A DNA stretch of 43,358 nt from Chryseobacterium sp. (GTDB taxonomy: Bacteria; Bacteroidota; Bacteroidia; Flavobacteriales; Weeksellaceae), in the NCBI GenBank assembly GCA_027492795.1, contig JAPUEB010000038.1, positions 1 through 43,358 of the forward strand, in the 5' to 3' direction. Below are positions 15,674 to 24,349 of the stretch, piece after piece. The translations under genes and the position numbers were made by a program. How positions within the stretch are numbered: the stretch's first letter is position 1; every line of letters starts with the position of its first letter. Below the pieces are notes generated by a model that saw nothing but the letters and a program-made list of their open reading frames with translations, made no database searches and was not told the DNA's origin.

Positions 15674-18409
15674 ATGAGTAATACAGCTTACATCAATAAT
15701 ATTCCTTACGAGTTTTTACCGGGAGAAACGATGCTATCATTTATCAGAAGAAATGTTGGTGAAGAAGAGATTCCCACACTTTGCGACGCACCAAATTTAG
15801 AGCCTTTTGGTTCGTGCAGAATTTGCAGTGTGGATGTCGCGTTGGAGAAAGACGGTCGGACAAAAGCGATGGCTTCCTGTCATTCCCCGATTGTGGAAAA
15901 CCGATACATCTACACCGATACCGAAAATATCAAAAAATTAAGAAAAAATATTCTGGAATTGGTGCTTTCCGATTTGCCGGAAGATCAGCGTTTTCAATAT
16001 AGTGAGCAACCAACAGAACTTCAAAAAGTTGTAAAAAACTTGGAAATTAAAGAGGTTCGTTATGAAAGCTTAGGAAAAAACCATTTTTTCCCCGATACAT
16101 CGCATCCTTACATGCGTTCCGATTTGAATATGTGTATCAACTGTTTCCGATGTATTCGCGCTTGCGACGAGGTTCAGGGACAATTTGTATTGAATATGGC
16201 AGGTCGTGGTTTCGATGCGCACATCATCAAAGGAATGGACGTGAGTTTCATGGAAAGTGATTGTGTAAGTTGTGGAGCGTGTTCGCAGACCTGTCCAACC
16301 GATGCAATTACCGATATTTTCCAAATGTCTGAAGTTCATCCGGAAAAAGAAACCAGAACCGTTTGCACGTATTGCGGAGTGGGTTGTAATTTGAATGTCA
16401 CTTCTAAAGGTGATGAAATTATCGCGATTACTTCTCCTTACGATGCAGAAGCGAATTTAGGACACACTTGCTTGAAAGGTCGTTACGCATTTAAATTTTA
16501 CAATCATCCCGATCGTTTGCGAAGTCCGATGATTAAGAGAAATGGCGAATTTGAAGAAGTAAGTTGGGATGAAGCGTATGAATTTATTGTTGAAAAATTT
16601 AACCAGATAAAATCCGAAAACGGTCCAGATGCCATTGCAGGAATTTCGTCCGCAAGAACTCCAAATGAGGAAAATTATCTCATGCAAAAATTCATGAGAG
16701 CGGTCATCGGAACCAATAATATCGATTGTTGCGCAAGAGTTTGCCACTCTCCAACCGCTTTGGGAATGCAAAGAGCTTTTGGAACCGGTGCTGCGACGAA
16801 TTCTATTGAAGATTTGGCTTTTACGGACTGTATTTTGGTGATTGGAGCCAATCCAACTGCTGCACATCCGGTTACAGGAGCTAGAATTAAGCAAAGAATG
16901 ATGAAAGGCGTTACCGGAATTGTTATCGACCCTCGCAAAATTGAGTTGGCGAAATATGCAAAATACCATCTTCAGCTTCGTCCGGGAACCAATGTGGCTT
17001 TGCTGAATATGATGCTGTATTACATTATTTCTGAAAATTTAGAAGACAAAAATTTCATTGAAAACCGAACCGAAGGGTACGAAGAAATGAAAGCCGAAAT
17101 TCTAAAACTCAACATGGATGAGTTGGAGGAAATTACCGGGGTAAAAAAAGAACTCGTTCGCGAAGCTTCCATCGCTTATGCAACTGCAAAAGCGGCGATG
17201 GAATTCCACGGATTGGGCGTTACCGAACAAATGCAGGGAACTTTCACCGTTCAGTTGATTGCAGATTTGGCGATGATTACCGGAAATATCGGAAAAAAAG
17301 GAGCCGGAGTAAATCCGCTTCGTGGACAAAACAATGTTCAGGGAGCTGCAGATATGGGTTGTCAACCGCATCAAGGAGCCGGTTATTTGGATGTTACCAA
17401 TCCTGAAATCAACGAAAAATATAATTTATTTTACAACAGCAGAGTTCCGTCGCACATCGGTTACAAAATTCCGGAAATGTTTGATGCCGCGATTAATGGC
17501 AAATTAAAAGCACTTTGGCTGATTGGCGAAGACGTGGTTCAAACCGATCCGAACACGCTGAAAGTAATGAAAGCTTTGGACAGTTTGGAATTATTAATTG
17601 TTCAGGAACTTTTCATGACGGAAACGGCAAAACATGCCACCGTTATTCTTCCGGGAGCTTCATTCTTGGAAAAAGAGGGAACTTTCACCAACGGCGAACG
17701 CAGAATTCAGAAAGTACAAAAAGTGGTGGAACCTATTGAAGGCACGAAATCCGACGGACAAATTATTGTGGACATCATGAACAGAATGGGTTATCCGCAA
17801 CCAGATTATACCGCAAAAGGAATGTTGGAAGAAATTTCGCAAATTGTTCCGTTTTTTGCCGGAGTAACTTGGGAAAACCTTGGAAAAAGCGGATTACAAT
17901 GGCCCGTTGCTCCCGATGGAACCGATACGAAAATGCTTCACATCACCGAGTTTAAACGAGGAAGAGGAAAATTCACTTTTATCGATTTTGAAGAAAGTAA
18001 CGAAATTGAAAAACACGGAAAAGATTATCCTTACATCATCACAACCAACAGAGAATTAGAACATTACAACTGCGGTGCGATGACGCGAAGAACCGGAAAT
18101 GTGGAAATATTAACCGAAGATGTTTTACTCATCAATCCTGAAGATGCGAAAAAAGAAGGCATCAATGATGGCGATTTTGTATGTGTGGAAAGTCCAAGAG
18201 GAAAAGTGGACATCAAAGCTCAAATTTCTAATGAGATGAAGCCTGGAATTTTAAGCTCAACGTTCCATTTCCCTGAAATTATGTTGAATATCATCACTTC
18301 TGATGAGCATTGTTCAGAAGCGATGTGTCCGGAATATAAGGTTGTGAGTTGCAGAATTCGTAAAAGCAAAGGGAAATACAAACAGATGATGGAAGCGAAA
18401 GAGGGATAA
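15674..18409 (+). CDS. Formate dehydrogenase, molybdopterin alpha subunit
   Basis: A 911-residue catalytic subunit that oxidises formate to CO2 at a molybdenum (or tungsten) bis-pterin centre. An N-terminal [2Fe-2S] ferredoxin domain has Cys37, 48, 51 and 69. Two ferredoxin-type 4Fe-4S sites are Cys154/157/160/164 and Cys197/200/203/207. The domain I 4Fe-4S site is CTYCGVGC (231-238) with Cys266. The metal ligand is a normal Cys357 followed by His358 (RVCHSPTA), not selenocysteine. The C-terminal pterin-binding domain (REPEATED motif TNRELEHYNCGAMTRRTGNVEIL) is complete. Domain order matches FdsA-type soluble NAD-linked enzymes. No FdhD/FdsC or small FdsD gene adjoins. Confidence 0.93.
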   Translation: MSNTAYINNIPYEFLPGETMLSFIRRNVGEEEIPTLCDAPNLEPFGSCRICSVDVALEKDGRTKAMASCHSPIVENRYIYTDTENIKKLRKNILELVLSDLPEDQRFQYSEQPTELQKVVKNLEIKEVRYESLGKNHFFPDTSHPYMRSDLNMCINCFRCIRACDEVQGQFVLNMAGRGFDAHIIKGMDVSFMESDCVSCGACSQTCPTDAITDIFQMSEVHPEKETRTVCTYCGVGCNLNVTSKGDEIIAITSPYDAEANLGHTCLKGRYAFKFYNHPDRLRSPMIKRNGEFEEVSWDEAYEFIVEKFNQIKSENGPDAIAGISSARTPNEENYLMQKFMRAVIGTNNIDCCARVCHSPTALGMQRAFGTGAATNSIEDLAFTDCILVIGANPTAAHPVTGARIKQRMMKGVTGIVIDPRKIELAKYAKYHLQLRPGTNVALLNMMLYYIISENLEDKNFIENRTEGYEEMKAEILKLNMDELEEITGVKKELVREASIAYATAKAAMEFHGLGVTEQMQGTFTVQLIADLAMITGNIGKKGAGVNPLRGQNNVQGAADMGCQPHQGAGYLDVTNPEINEKYNLFYNSRVPSHIGYKIPEMFDAAINGKLKALWLIGEDVVQTDPNTLKVMKALDSLELLIVQELFMTETAKHATVILPGASFLEKEGTFTNGERRIQKVQKVVEPIEGTKSDGQIIVDIMNRMGYPQPDYTAKGMLEEISQIVPFFAGVTWENLGKSGLQWPVAPDGTDTKMLHITEFKRGRGKFTFIDFEESNEIEKHGKDYPYIITTNRELEHYNCGAMTRRTGNVEILTEDVLLINPEDAKKEGINDGDFVCVESPRGKVDIKAQISNEMKPGILSSTFHFPEIMLNIITSDEHCSEAMCPEYKVVSCRIRKSKGKYKQMMEAKEG

Positions 18410-18444
18410 TTTCAACTTACACACCAGAATCAAGAACTTTGCTT

Positions 18445-18533
18445 GTCATTCTGAACAAAATGAGTGGAACGAATGAAGTGAAGAATCTTTGTATTTGAAG
18501 ATTCTTCATTCCGCAAGCTTCATTCAGAATGAC
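18445..18533. repeat. GTCATTC-family imperfect palindrome, copy 3
   Basis: GTCATTCTGAACAAAATGAG to CATTCAGAATGAC with inner GAAGAATCTTTG/GAAGATTCTTC arms, between the formate dehydrogenase genes and the DUF4256 gene. It may also act as terminator. Confidence 0.8.
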
Positions 18534-18603
18534 AAACTCCATGTTTGCTATAAAGCTTCATCGTAATAGGAATGAAATTCTGAAGAATTATTAAAAATTT
18601 AAG

Positions 18604-19164
18604 ATGTCTAAAAAATCAATTTCTCCCGAAGATAAAAACCAATTACTCGAAACGATCCAAACCCGTTTCGAGAAAAACATGCACCGACATCCCAACCTAA
18701 AATGGGAAGAAGTTTCTAAAATTTTGGAAGAAAAATCTGAAAAACTATGGTCTTTGTTTCAAATGGAAGAAACCGGCGGAGAACCTGATGTAGTGGAATT
18801 ACAAGGATTTTCAAAAGAAATTGTTTTCGTAGATTGTTCTGCAGAAAGTCCAAAAGGAAGGAGAAGTTTTTGCTACGACCGCGAAGCATTAGACAAAAGA
18901 AAAGAACATAAACCCGCAAATTCCGCCATTGATGCCGCTACAGAAATGGGCGCAGAAATTCTTACAGAAGAGCAGTATCGAGCATTACAAAATTTAGAAA
19001 AATTCGATTTAAAGACTTCTTCTTGGATTAAAACTCCAGAAAATATAAGAAAATTGGGCGGTGCACTTTTCTGCGACAGAAGATATGATACGGTTTTCAC
19101 CTATCACAACGGCGCGGAATCTTATTATGCAGCGAGAGGTTTTCGTGTAGTTTTAAAAATTTAA
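18604..19164 (+). CDS. DUF4256 family protein
   Basis: A 186-residue cytoplasmic protein of the DUF4256 family, function unknown. Recognisable conserved parts are the N-terminal helices (LLETIQTRFEKNMHRHPNLKWEEV), GGEPDVVEL, VFVDCSAESPKGRRSFCYDREAL, and the C-terminal GALFCDRRYDTVFTYHNGAESYYAARGFR. There is no signal peptide or membrane helix. The SMR exporter gene starts 41 bp downstream in the same direction, then guaC, so the three may be cotranscribed, but nothing here indicates a shared role. Confidence 0.85.
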   Translation: MSKKSISPEDKNQLLETIQTRFEKNMHRHPNLKWEEVSKILEEKSEKLWSLFQMEETGGEPDVVELQGFSKEIVFVDCSAESPKGRRSFCYDREALDKRKEHKPANSAIDAATEMGAEILTEEQYRALQNLEKFDLKTSSWIKTPENIRKLGGALFCDRRYDTVFTYHNGAESYYAARGFRVVLKI

Positions 19165-19205
19165 AATTTCATTCACAATTATTTCGACAATCAAAAAACG
19201 ATAAA

Positions 19206-19535
19206 ATGAATTGGGTACTGCTCATTATTGCCGGCTTATTCGAGGTGGCATTTGCATCATGTTTAGGAAAAGCAAAAGGAGAAACCGGAAGCGCAGCTTT
19301 TTGGTGGTATGCTGCATTTTTGGTATGTCTTACGGTAAGTATGGTTTTGTTGGTAAAAGCATCGCAAACCTTACCAATTGGAACGGCTTATGCGGTTTGG
19401 ACAGGAATTGGAGCGGTAGGAACGGTGTTGGTTGGAATTTTCTTTTTTAAAGAACCCGCAGATTTTTGGCGGGTATTTTTCATCTTCACCCTTATCGGAT
19501 CTATTGTAGGTCTGAAAGTTGTTTCTTCATCATAA
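19206..19535 (+). CDS. Small multidrug resistance (SMR) exporter, SugE/Gdx-like
   Basis: A 109-residue inner-membrane proton antiporter with four transmembrane helices. The essential membrane glutamate is Glu13 (IIAGLFEVAFA). The segment GTAYAVWTGIGAVGT matches the SugE/Gdx (guanidinium exporter) subgroup better than the EmrE drug-export subgroup. The first helix (FASCLGKAKGETG) departs from classical Gdx, so the substrate is uncertain. The 41-bp gap upstream is too short to hold a guanidine riboswitch. Lies between the DUF4256 gene and guaC. Confidence 0.88.
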   Translation: MNWVLLIIAGLFEVAFASCLGKAKGETGSAAFWWYAAFLVCLTVSMVLLVKASQTLPIGTAYAVWTGIGAVGTVLVGIFFFKEPADFWRVFFIFTLIGSIVGLKVVSSS

Positions 19536-19566
19536 AAATTCTTGAAAGTAATAAAATTTAATAAAA

Positions 19567-20607
19567 ATGCGCATAGAAAACGAAATAAAATTAGGGTTTA
19601 AAGACGTCATGTTTCGTCCGAAACGTTCCACCTTGAAATCCCGTTCACAAGTAAGTTTGGAGAGAACTTTCAAATTCCGAAATTCTGGAAAAACTTGGAC
19701 AGGCATTCCGATTATCGCCGCAAATATGGATACGGTAGGAACATTTGAAATGGCAGTTGCTTTGGCGGAAGAAAAGATCATTACGGCAGTTCACAAACAT
19801 TATTCTGAAGAAGAATGGGCAGAGTTTCTGAAAAGTCAACCGGAAAGTATTTACCAATATATCTGTTTGAGCTGTGGAACGGGAAAAAGCGACGAAGAAA
19901 AAATTAAAAACTTAATTTCAAAACATCCAAAAATAGAATTTCTCTGCATTGATGTTGCAAACGGATATTCCGAACATTTTGTAGAATTTGTGCAAAAAAC
20001 CCGGAAAAATTATCCCGACAAAACCATTATTGCAGGAAATGTAGTGACTGGTGAAATGGTGGAAGAGCTTATTCTTGCAGGAGCAGATATTGTAAAAGTT
20101 GGAATTGGACCAGGTTCTGTTTGCACAACTCGCGTAAAAACCGGCGTCGGTTATCCGCAACTTTCAGCAATTATTGAATGTGCGGATGCAGCCCACGGTT
20201 TGGGTGGACAAATTATTGGCGACGGAGGCTGTAAAGTTCCGGGAGATGTGGCAAAAGCTTTTGGCGGAGGTGCAGATTTTGTGATGTTGGGCGGAATGTT
20301 TGCGGGACACGATGAAAGCGGTGGCGAAATGATTGAAGAAAACGGGAAAATGTATCGCCTTTTTTACGGAATGTCCTCCAAAACTGCGATGGATAAACAC
20401 AGCGGCGGCGTTGCAGAATACCGCGCTTCCGAAGGAAAAACGGTAAAAGTTCCTTACAAGGGAGCCGTTTCCGAAACGGTGAAAGATATTTTGGGCGGCG
20501 TTCGTTCTACCTGCACTTATGTTGGTGCATCACAACTGCGTGAACTTTCCAAAAGAACAACTTTTATTAGAGTTCAGGAGCAGGAAAATCAGGTGTTTAA
20601 TGGTTGA
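19567..20607 (+). CDS. guaC: GMP reductase
   Basis: A 346-residue cytoplasmic enzyme that reduces GMP to IMP with NADPH in purine salvage. The catalytic cysteine is Cys186 in [17 protein letters not shown], at the same position as in E. coli GuaC. The N-terminal [23 protein letters not shown] and [15 protein letters not shown] are GMP-reductase type, distinguishing it from IMP dehydrogenase, which would also carry CBS domains. Ends at a strong terminator. A convergent purine nucleosidase-like gene lies beyond it. Confidence 0.96.
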   Translation: MRIENEIKLGFKDVMFRPKRSTLKSRSQVSLERTFKFRNSGKTWTGIPIIAANMDTVGTFEMAVALAEEKIITAVHKHYSEEEWAEFLKSQPESIYQYICLSCGTGKSDEEKIKNLISKHPKIEFLCIDVANGYSEHFVEFVQKTRKNYPDKTIIAGNVVTGEMVEELILAGADIVKVGIGPGSVCTTRVKTGVGYPQLSAIIECADAAHGLGGQIIGDGGCKVPGDVAKAFGGGADFVMLGGMFAGHDESGGEMIEENGKMYRLFYGMSSKTAMDKHSGGVAEYRASEGKTVKVPYKGAVSETVKDILGGVRSTCTYVGASQLRELSKRTTFIRVQEQENQVFNG

Positions 20608-20628
20608 TTTTCAACAATTTAAAAATTT

Positions 20629-20670
20629 AAAATCCAGTTCATAATTTGAACCGGATTTTCTGTTTTTTTT
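20629..20670 (+). terminator. guaC terminator
   Basis: Hairpin AAAATCCAGTTC (20629-20640), 7-base loop, GAACCGGATTTT (20648-20659), one mismatch, then CTG and eight Ts. Confidence 0.9.
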
Positions 20671-20697
20671 ATTTTTATCTTTTTTTATTTTCCTCCA

Positions 20698-20741
20698 GCG
20701 ACAAGTCGCAAGAGGTTAACGTTGTGCCGCGCTCCGCGCGG
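20698..20741. repeat. REP-like pair of GC-rich palindromes at the end of the nucleosidase gene
   Basis: GCGACAAGTCGC (20698-20709) and CCGCGC-TCC-GCGCGG (20727-20741). The second lies within the last codons of the nucleosidase gene and the stop codon lies between the two, so the repeat supplies the protein's C-terminus. Confidence 0.6.
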
Positions 20742-21315
20742 AATGAAGTGCCTCATCAAGTTTTTGGGAAGCTTTTTTTACTTCTTCGTTCCAATCGGCA
20801 ACGGCGTTTCCATCAGCTCCGTCGGAAATATATTTTAAACACAGAAAAGGAATTTTTTCGCGCTCGCAAATTTTAGCCAAAGCAAAAGCTTCCATTTCAA
20901 TGACGTTGTACTCTGGATTGTTGTGTTCCATCTCAAAATTATCGCCGGAACCGCAAATCCCTTTCGGAAGATGGGCTATTTCCAAACCGTTATTCAGAAC
21001 AATAGCTTCATTGGAAAAAGGGGTTTCAAATTTCTGAAAACCCAAAGCCGTGACTTCCATATCTCTCTGAATGAATTGATTACAACAAACCACAGTTCCT
21101 TTATTGAATTCTGTACTTCCTGCCGTTCCAAGATTGATTACAATATCAGGTTGATATCTTGAAATTGCTTTCATCAAGTGATAAACTGCATTAATTTTAC
21201 CAATTCCGGTGAAAATTTTGTTTTCGTTTTCAAACTCCTTTCCGGCTTCCATTTCCAGTGCGAAAACAAAAAGAGGATTTGAAAATTTTTGGTTATTTAG
21301 AATTAATTCGCTCAT
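20716..21315 (-). CDS. MTA/SAH-nucleosidase-like purine nucleosidase
   Basis: A 199-residue protein of the nucleoside phosphorylase/MTAN fold, started at ATG 21315 (MSELILNN) rather than at in-frame TTG codons upstream. Fold motifs: INLGTAGS (base/ribose site), VIEMEAFALAKICE (the Met-Glu that binds ribose) and the catalytic aspartate in YISDGADGNA. It is shorter than typical Pfs/MTAN (about 230) and lacks the usual GQGKVNAA N-terminus, having GIGKINAVYHL instead. It probably releases a purine from a nucleoside or adenosyl thioether. The last eight residues (SARSAAQR) come from a GC-rich repeat. Confidence 0.78.
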   Translation of the reverse strand: MSELILNNQKFSNPLFVFALEMEAGKEFENENKIFTGIGKINAVYHLMKAISRYQPDIVINLGTAGSTEFNKGTVVCCNQFIQRDMEVTALGFQKFETPFSNEAIVLNNGLEIAHLPKGICGSGDNFEMEHNNPEYNVIEMEAFALAKICEREKIPFLCLKYISDGADGNAVADWNEEVKKASQKLDEALHSARSAAQR

Positions 21316-21320
21316 ATTCA

Positions 21321-21346
21321 ACAAAAAAGGACTCTTTCAAGTCCTT
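21321..21346 (-). terminator. fabG terminator
   Basis: Minus-strand hairpin AAGGACT (21346 to 21340), 6-base loop, AGTCCTT (21333 to 21327), then a T run (TTTTTTGTTG). It lies between fabG and the nucleosidase start. Confidence 0.8.
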
Positions 21347-21372
21347 GCAATATTTCATTTAAAAAAGATTTT

Positions 21373-22116
21373 TTAAGTAAGTAAACCGCCACAAACATTC
21401 AAAACTTGTCCGGTAACATAAGCGGACATATCGCTACCCAAGAAAACACACGCATTAGCTACATCTTCCGGTTGTCCGCCACGTTTCATAGGGACATCGT
21501 TTCGCCATTCTTCAATTACTTTTTGGTCTAAGGCTGCCGTCATTTCGGTTTCTATAAACCCTGGAGCAATCGCGTTGCAACGGATGTTTCTGGAACCCAA
21601 TTCTAATGCGACAGATTTTGTAAAACCAATAACACCCGCTTTTGATGCCGCATAATTTGCCTGTCCTGCATTTCCCTGAATTCCCACAACGGAAGACATA
21701 TTGATGATGGAACCGGTTCTAGCTTTCATCATTGGTTTTATCACCGCTTTTGTAAGGTTAAAAACGGAATCGAGATTGGTTTTCATAATGATATCCCAAT
21801 CATCTTTACTCATTCTTAGAAGCAAACCGTCCCTTGTAATTCCTGCATTATTTATTAAAATATCTACTTTTCCAAATTCGGCGATAACATCATCTACCAG
21901 TTTTTGTGCGGCATCAAAATCCGACGCGTCGCTTTGATACCCTTTTATTTTTGTAGTTTTTGAAAGTTCTTCTTCCAAAGATTTTGCCTTATCTACAGAA
22001 CCTGCATAGGTAAAAGCAATCTGCGCTCCCTGCTGTGCAAAAACTTCAGCAATTCCGCGTCCTATTCCGCGAGTTGCACCGGTAATGATGGCGACTTTTC
22101 CTTCAAGTAGTTTCAT
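21373..22116 (-). CDS. fabG: 3-oxoacyl-[acyl-carrier-protein] reductase FabG
   Basis: A 247-residue short-chain dehydrogenase that reduces 3-oxoacyl-ACP with NADPH in fatty acid elongation. The cofactor motif is TGATRGIGRGIA (12-23), then NNAGITRDGLLLRM (89-102). The catalytic residues are Ser142 (INMSSVVG), Tyr155 and Lys159 (YAASK). The C-terminal PEDVANACVFLGSDMSAYVTGQVLNVCGGL is typical of FabG. It is a single gene here, away from other fab genes. Confidence 0.95.
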   Translation of the reverse strand: MKLLEGKVAIITGATRGIGRGIAEVFAQQGAQIAFTYAGSVDKAKSLEEELSKTTKIKGYQSDASDFDAAQKLVDDVIAEFGKVDILINNAGITRDGLLLRMSKDDWDIIMKTNLDSVFNLTKAVIKPMMKARTGSIINMSSVVGIQGNAGQANYAASKAGVIGFTKSVALELGSRNIRCNAIAPGFIETEMTAALDQKVIEEWRNDVPMKRGGQPEDVANACVFLGSDMSAYVTGQVLNVCGGLLT

Positions 22117-22171
22117 AACTGTTTCAATATTTCTTTTAATGGGGTTATGAATTTCGCTTGCGCTTAATTCA

Positions 22172-22179
22172 TACTTTTG
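22172..22179 (+). promoter_or_regulatory. Possible -7 element for the AAA ATPase gene
   Basis: TACTTTTG matches TAnnTTTG, but it lies 114 bp before the ATG, so it implies an unusually long leader. No other candidate is visible in the fabG/ATPase gap. Confidence 0.3.
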
Positions 22180-22293
22180 TATTATTTCTTACAATCAATT
22201 CTTACAAAGATAGTAATCTCTCTTGATTATTAATTTAGAATAAATATTTTCCTGCCGAAAATTGTTTATTTTTATCTTAAATTATAGTGAATT

Positions 22294-23079
22294 ATGCCTT
22301 TTTTGAAAAGTGTTTCATTCCCAAAACTATCCGGAAGTGCTTTCCCCTACAACGTTCCGTCCATCAAGAATTTAGATTCCATTGAATTCAATTCTCCTGT
22401 AACCTTTATTATTGGCGACAACGGAACGGGAAAATCAACTTTGATTGAAACGATTGCGTGTTGGCTGCAACTTCCACATATGGATGGAAATTCTTATTCA
22501 AAAGAAAGTTTTTCGGCTGCACGGAAACTGGCGATGGATTTGAAAGTGGAATGGAATATTGATTTACCGACTGGATTTTTCTTCCGTGCCGAAGATTTTG
22601 GCGATTATATGAACAGCGTGGATAGAAAAGAAGTTGAGTTGCGGCGACAATTTGATGTGGATGATGAAGTGGATGAAAAAATTTTGCAACAAATGTTGGA
22701 CAATGCAAACCACCAAAAATACCAAATGAAGCGAAATTATGGGCAAGATTTGCAGACTTTTTCCCACGGCGAAGCGTATTTGCACATTCTACAAAAACAA
22801 TTGGAACGAAAGGGAATTTTTATTTTGGACGAACCTGAAGCTGCACTTTCGCCAAACCGACAATTATCGCTGATTCATTTGATAAAAAATCACGTTAAAA
22901 AAGGAAATGCACAATACATAATTGCTTCGCACTCTCCTATTTTGATGGCTTTTCCGAATGCGGCGCTTTATGAAATTACAGAAGAGAAATTTGAAAGAAA
23001 ACAATTGGAAGACATTGACCACTTTTTTATTACCAAAAGTTTTTTAAATAATCCTGAGATTTTTTTGGATGAATTGTGA
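22294..23079 (+). CDS. AAA family ATPase (ABC-type fold)
   Basis: A 261-residue stand-alone ATPase related to the RecF/OLD-like single-domain family. Walker A is GDNGTGKST (41-49). A degenerate signature FSHGEAYL lies at 156-163. Walker B is GIFILDEPEAAL (about 174-185), followed by the H-loop ASHSPIL with His213. There is no transmembrane segment, partner permease or nuclease (Toprim) domain, so transport and OLD-nuclease roles are unlikely. Its substrate is unknown. It is followed by repeats rather than a gene in the same operon. Confidence 0.85.
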   Translation: MPFLKSVSFPKLSGSAFPYNVPSIKNLDSIEFNSPVTFIIGDNGTGKSTLIETIACWLQLPHMDGNSYSKESFSAARKLAMDLKVEWNIDLPTGFFFRAEDFGDYMNSVDRKEVELRRQFDVDDEVDEKILQQMLDNANHQKYQMKRNYGQDLQTFSHGEAYLHILQKQLERKGIFILDEPEAALSPNRQLSLIHLIKNHVKKGNAQYIIASHSPILMAFPNAALYEITEEKFERKQLEDIDHFFITKSFLNNPEIFLDEL

Positions 23080-23180
23080 AATTTAAAACAACAAAAGGCG
23101 CAAAAGAATGACTTGGAAATAAAGGAGTACAAAAGATAACAAAAATCGTCTGCTTATCAAGGTTTGCACTTAAGTTTTTT

Positions 23181-23222
23181 TGCCACGAATGCACGAATGA
23201 GTTTATTCGTGCATTCGTGGCA
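23181..23222. repeat. Perfect 18-bp hairpin
   Basis: TGCCACGAATGCACGAAT (23181-23198), loop GAGTTT, and its exact complement (23205-23222), preceded by six Ts and followed by a T-rich run. Each arm is itself built from two related units (CACGAAT, GCACGAAT). It could terminate the ATPase gene. Confidence 0.75.
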
Positions 23223-23262
23223 TTATATTTCTTTTTAAAAAATAAAAATTTAGAGTATATTA

Positions 23263-23424
23263 AGAGCCTGTTTAAATTTTTTATTTATAAAATAAAGTAT
23301 CGGAAATTTTCTTTTCCCCAACCCTAAAGGGCGGAAAATTTCCTTCAAAATGAACATTAATTTGCTCCTTTTAGGGTTGGGGTAAACAAATTAATGTTCA
23401 TTTTGAAAAATTTAAACAGGCTCT
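23263..23424. repeat. Interlocked CCCCAACCCT palindrome, copy C
   Basis: Three nested or adjacent perfect pairs: a 19-bp outer pair AGAGCCTGTTTAAATTTTT (23263-23281) with 23406-23424; GGAAATTTTC (23302-23311) with 23334-23343 around TTTTCCCCAACCCTAAAGGG; and a 21-bp pair 23344-23364 with 23387-23407 around CTCCTTTTAGGGTTGGGG. It is the most complete copy of the family. Confidence 0.8.
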
Positions 23425-23447
23425 AACTCTTTGCTTGTTTTTGCAGA

Positions 23448-24173
23448 TTACAAATTTTTGTATTTATTTTTTGAAACAGGTTTTTCCTCTTCTTCTTGAT
23501 TTTGAGCATTATTCACCACCAAAACAATCTCTCCTTTCAAAGTTTTACTTTTTGAAAAGGCAATCAGTTCGTCAATCGTTCCGCGTTTGGTTTCTTCAAA
23601 TTTTTTTGAGATTTCTCGGCTTAAACTTACTTTGGTGTTCTCCCCGAAAAATTCTTTAATCTGCTCCAAAGTCGTGTTAATTTTATGGGGACTTTCGTAC
23701 AAAACAATGGTCTTTTTTTCTTCTGCAAGTTGTTTCAGTTTGGTTTGTCTGCCCTTTTTTTGAGGCAAAAATCCCGCAAAATAAAAATCGTGATTCGGCA
23801 AACCGGAAACCACCAAAGCCGGAACAAAAGCCGTTGCGCCGGGAAGACAAATCATTTCCAAATCTTCATCGGCGCAAGCTTTTGCCAACAAATAACCTGG
23901 ATCCGAAATTCCGGGAGTTCCTGCATCGGTAATGATGGCGATGTTTTGTCCGTTTTTTAAGTCTTCAATAATTTTTTGGGTAGCAGCATGCTCATTATGA
24001 AGATGATATGATTTCAAAGGTTTTGAAATTTCGTAGTGTTTTAACAAAATTCCGGATGTTCTGGTGTCTTCACAAAGGATATAATCTACTTCTTTCAGAA
24101 CTTTTATGGCTCTGAAAGTGATGTCTTCAAGGTTTCCAATCGGGGTTGGAACGAAGTATAAAATGCCGCTCAT
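23448..24173 (-). CDS. rsmI: 16S rRNA 2'-O-methyltransferase RsmI
   Basis: A 241-residue SAM-dependent enzyme methylating the ribose of C1402 in the decoding site of 16S rRNA. I start it at ATG 24173 (MSGILYFVPTPIGNLEDIT). Family motifs are PTPIGNLEDIT near the start, EDTRTSGILLKHYEI, HNEHAA, IITDAGTPGISDPGYLLAKAC and LPGATAFVPALVVSGLP. It is shorter than E. coli RsmI (286) at the C-terminus, which ends in a lysine-rich tail. The upstream Mur ligase gene is in the same direction, separated by a 164-bp repeat. Confidence 0.95.
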   Translation of the reverse strand: MSGILYFVPTPIGNLEDITFRAIKVLKEVDYILCEDTRTSGILLKHYEISKPLKSYHLHNEHAATQKIIEDLKNGQNIAIITDAGTPGISDPGYLLAKACADEDLEMICLPGATAFVPALVVSGLPNHDFYFAGFLPQKKGRQTKLKQLAEEKKTIVLYESPHKINTTLEQIKEFFGENTKVSLSREISKKFEETKRGTIDELIAFSKSKTLKGEIVLVVNNAQNQEEEEKPVSKNKYKNL

Positions 24174-24180
24174 ATTTTTA

Positions 24181-24344
24181 AACCACAAAAGTCACAAAAG
24201 TGACATTGCGAAGAACGAAGCAATCCAAAGTTGGAACAATTCTACTTTTATAAGTACACAAAAGTTAGAAAATCAAGGATTTTCACTTATGTTCTCTTTT
24301 GTCAAACTTTAACCGTAATCAATTCTTTTGTGCCTTTTGTGGTT
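24181..24344. repeat. ACCACAAAAG long inverted-repeat element, copy A
   Basis: It begins AACCACAAAAG and ends CTTTTGTGGTT, with CACAAAAG/CTTTTGTG units at both ends and internal GCGAAGAACGAAGCAATCC and CGTAATCAATT. A second copy of nearly equal length is at 38188-38353. It fills the gap between the Mur ligase gene and rsmI. Confidence 0.7.
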
Positions 24345-24349
24345 ATTTT

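Noticed and set aside
16732-16755. Possible selenocysteine site in the formate dehydrogenase alpha subunit
   Set aside because: The metal-ligand codon is TGC (Cys357), not TGA, and the frame is uninterrupted.
16457-16969. 170-codon minus-strand ORF inside the formate dehydrogenase alpha gene
   Set aside because: It lies wholly opposite a well-conserved coding region with known motifs, and its translation resembles no family. It is a shadow of codon bias.
19165-19205. Guanidine riboswitch before the SMR exporter
   Set aside because: The gap is only 41 bp and has no ykkC-type structure.
23181-23222. 18-bp hairpin as a terminal inverted repeat of an element
   Set aside because: The arms are joined by a 6-base loop, so nothing is carried between them; a terminator or REP unit is more likely.
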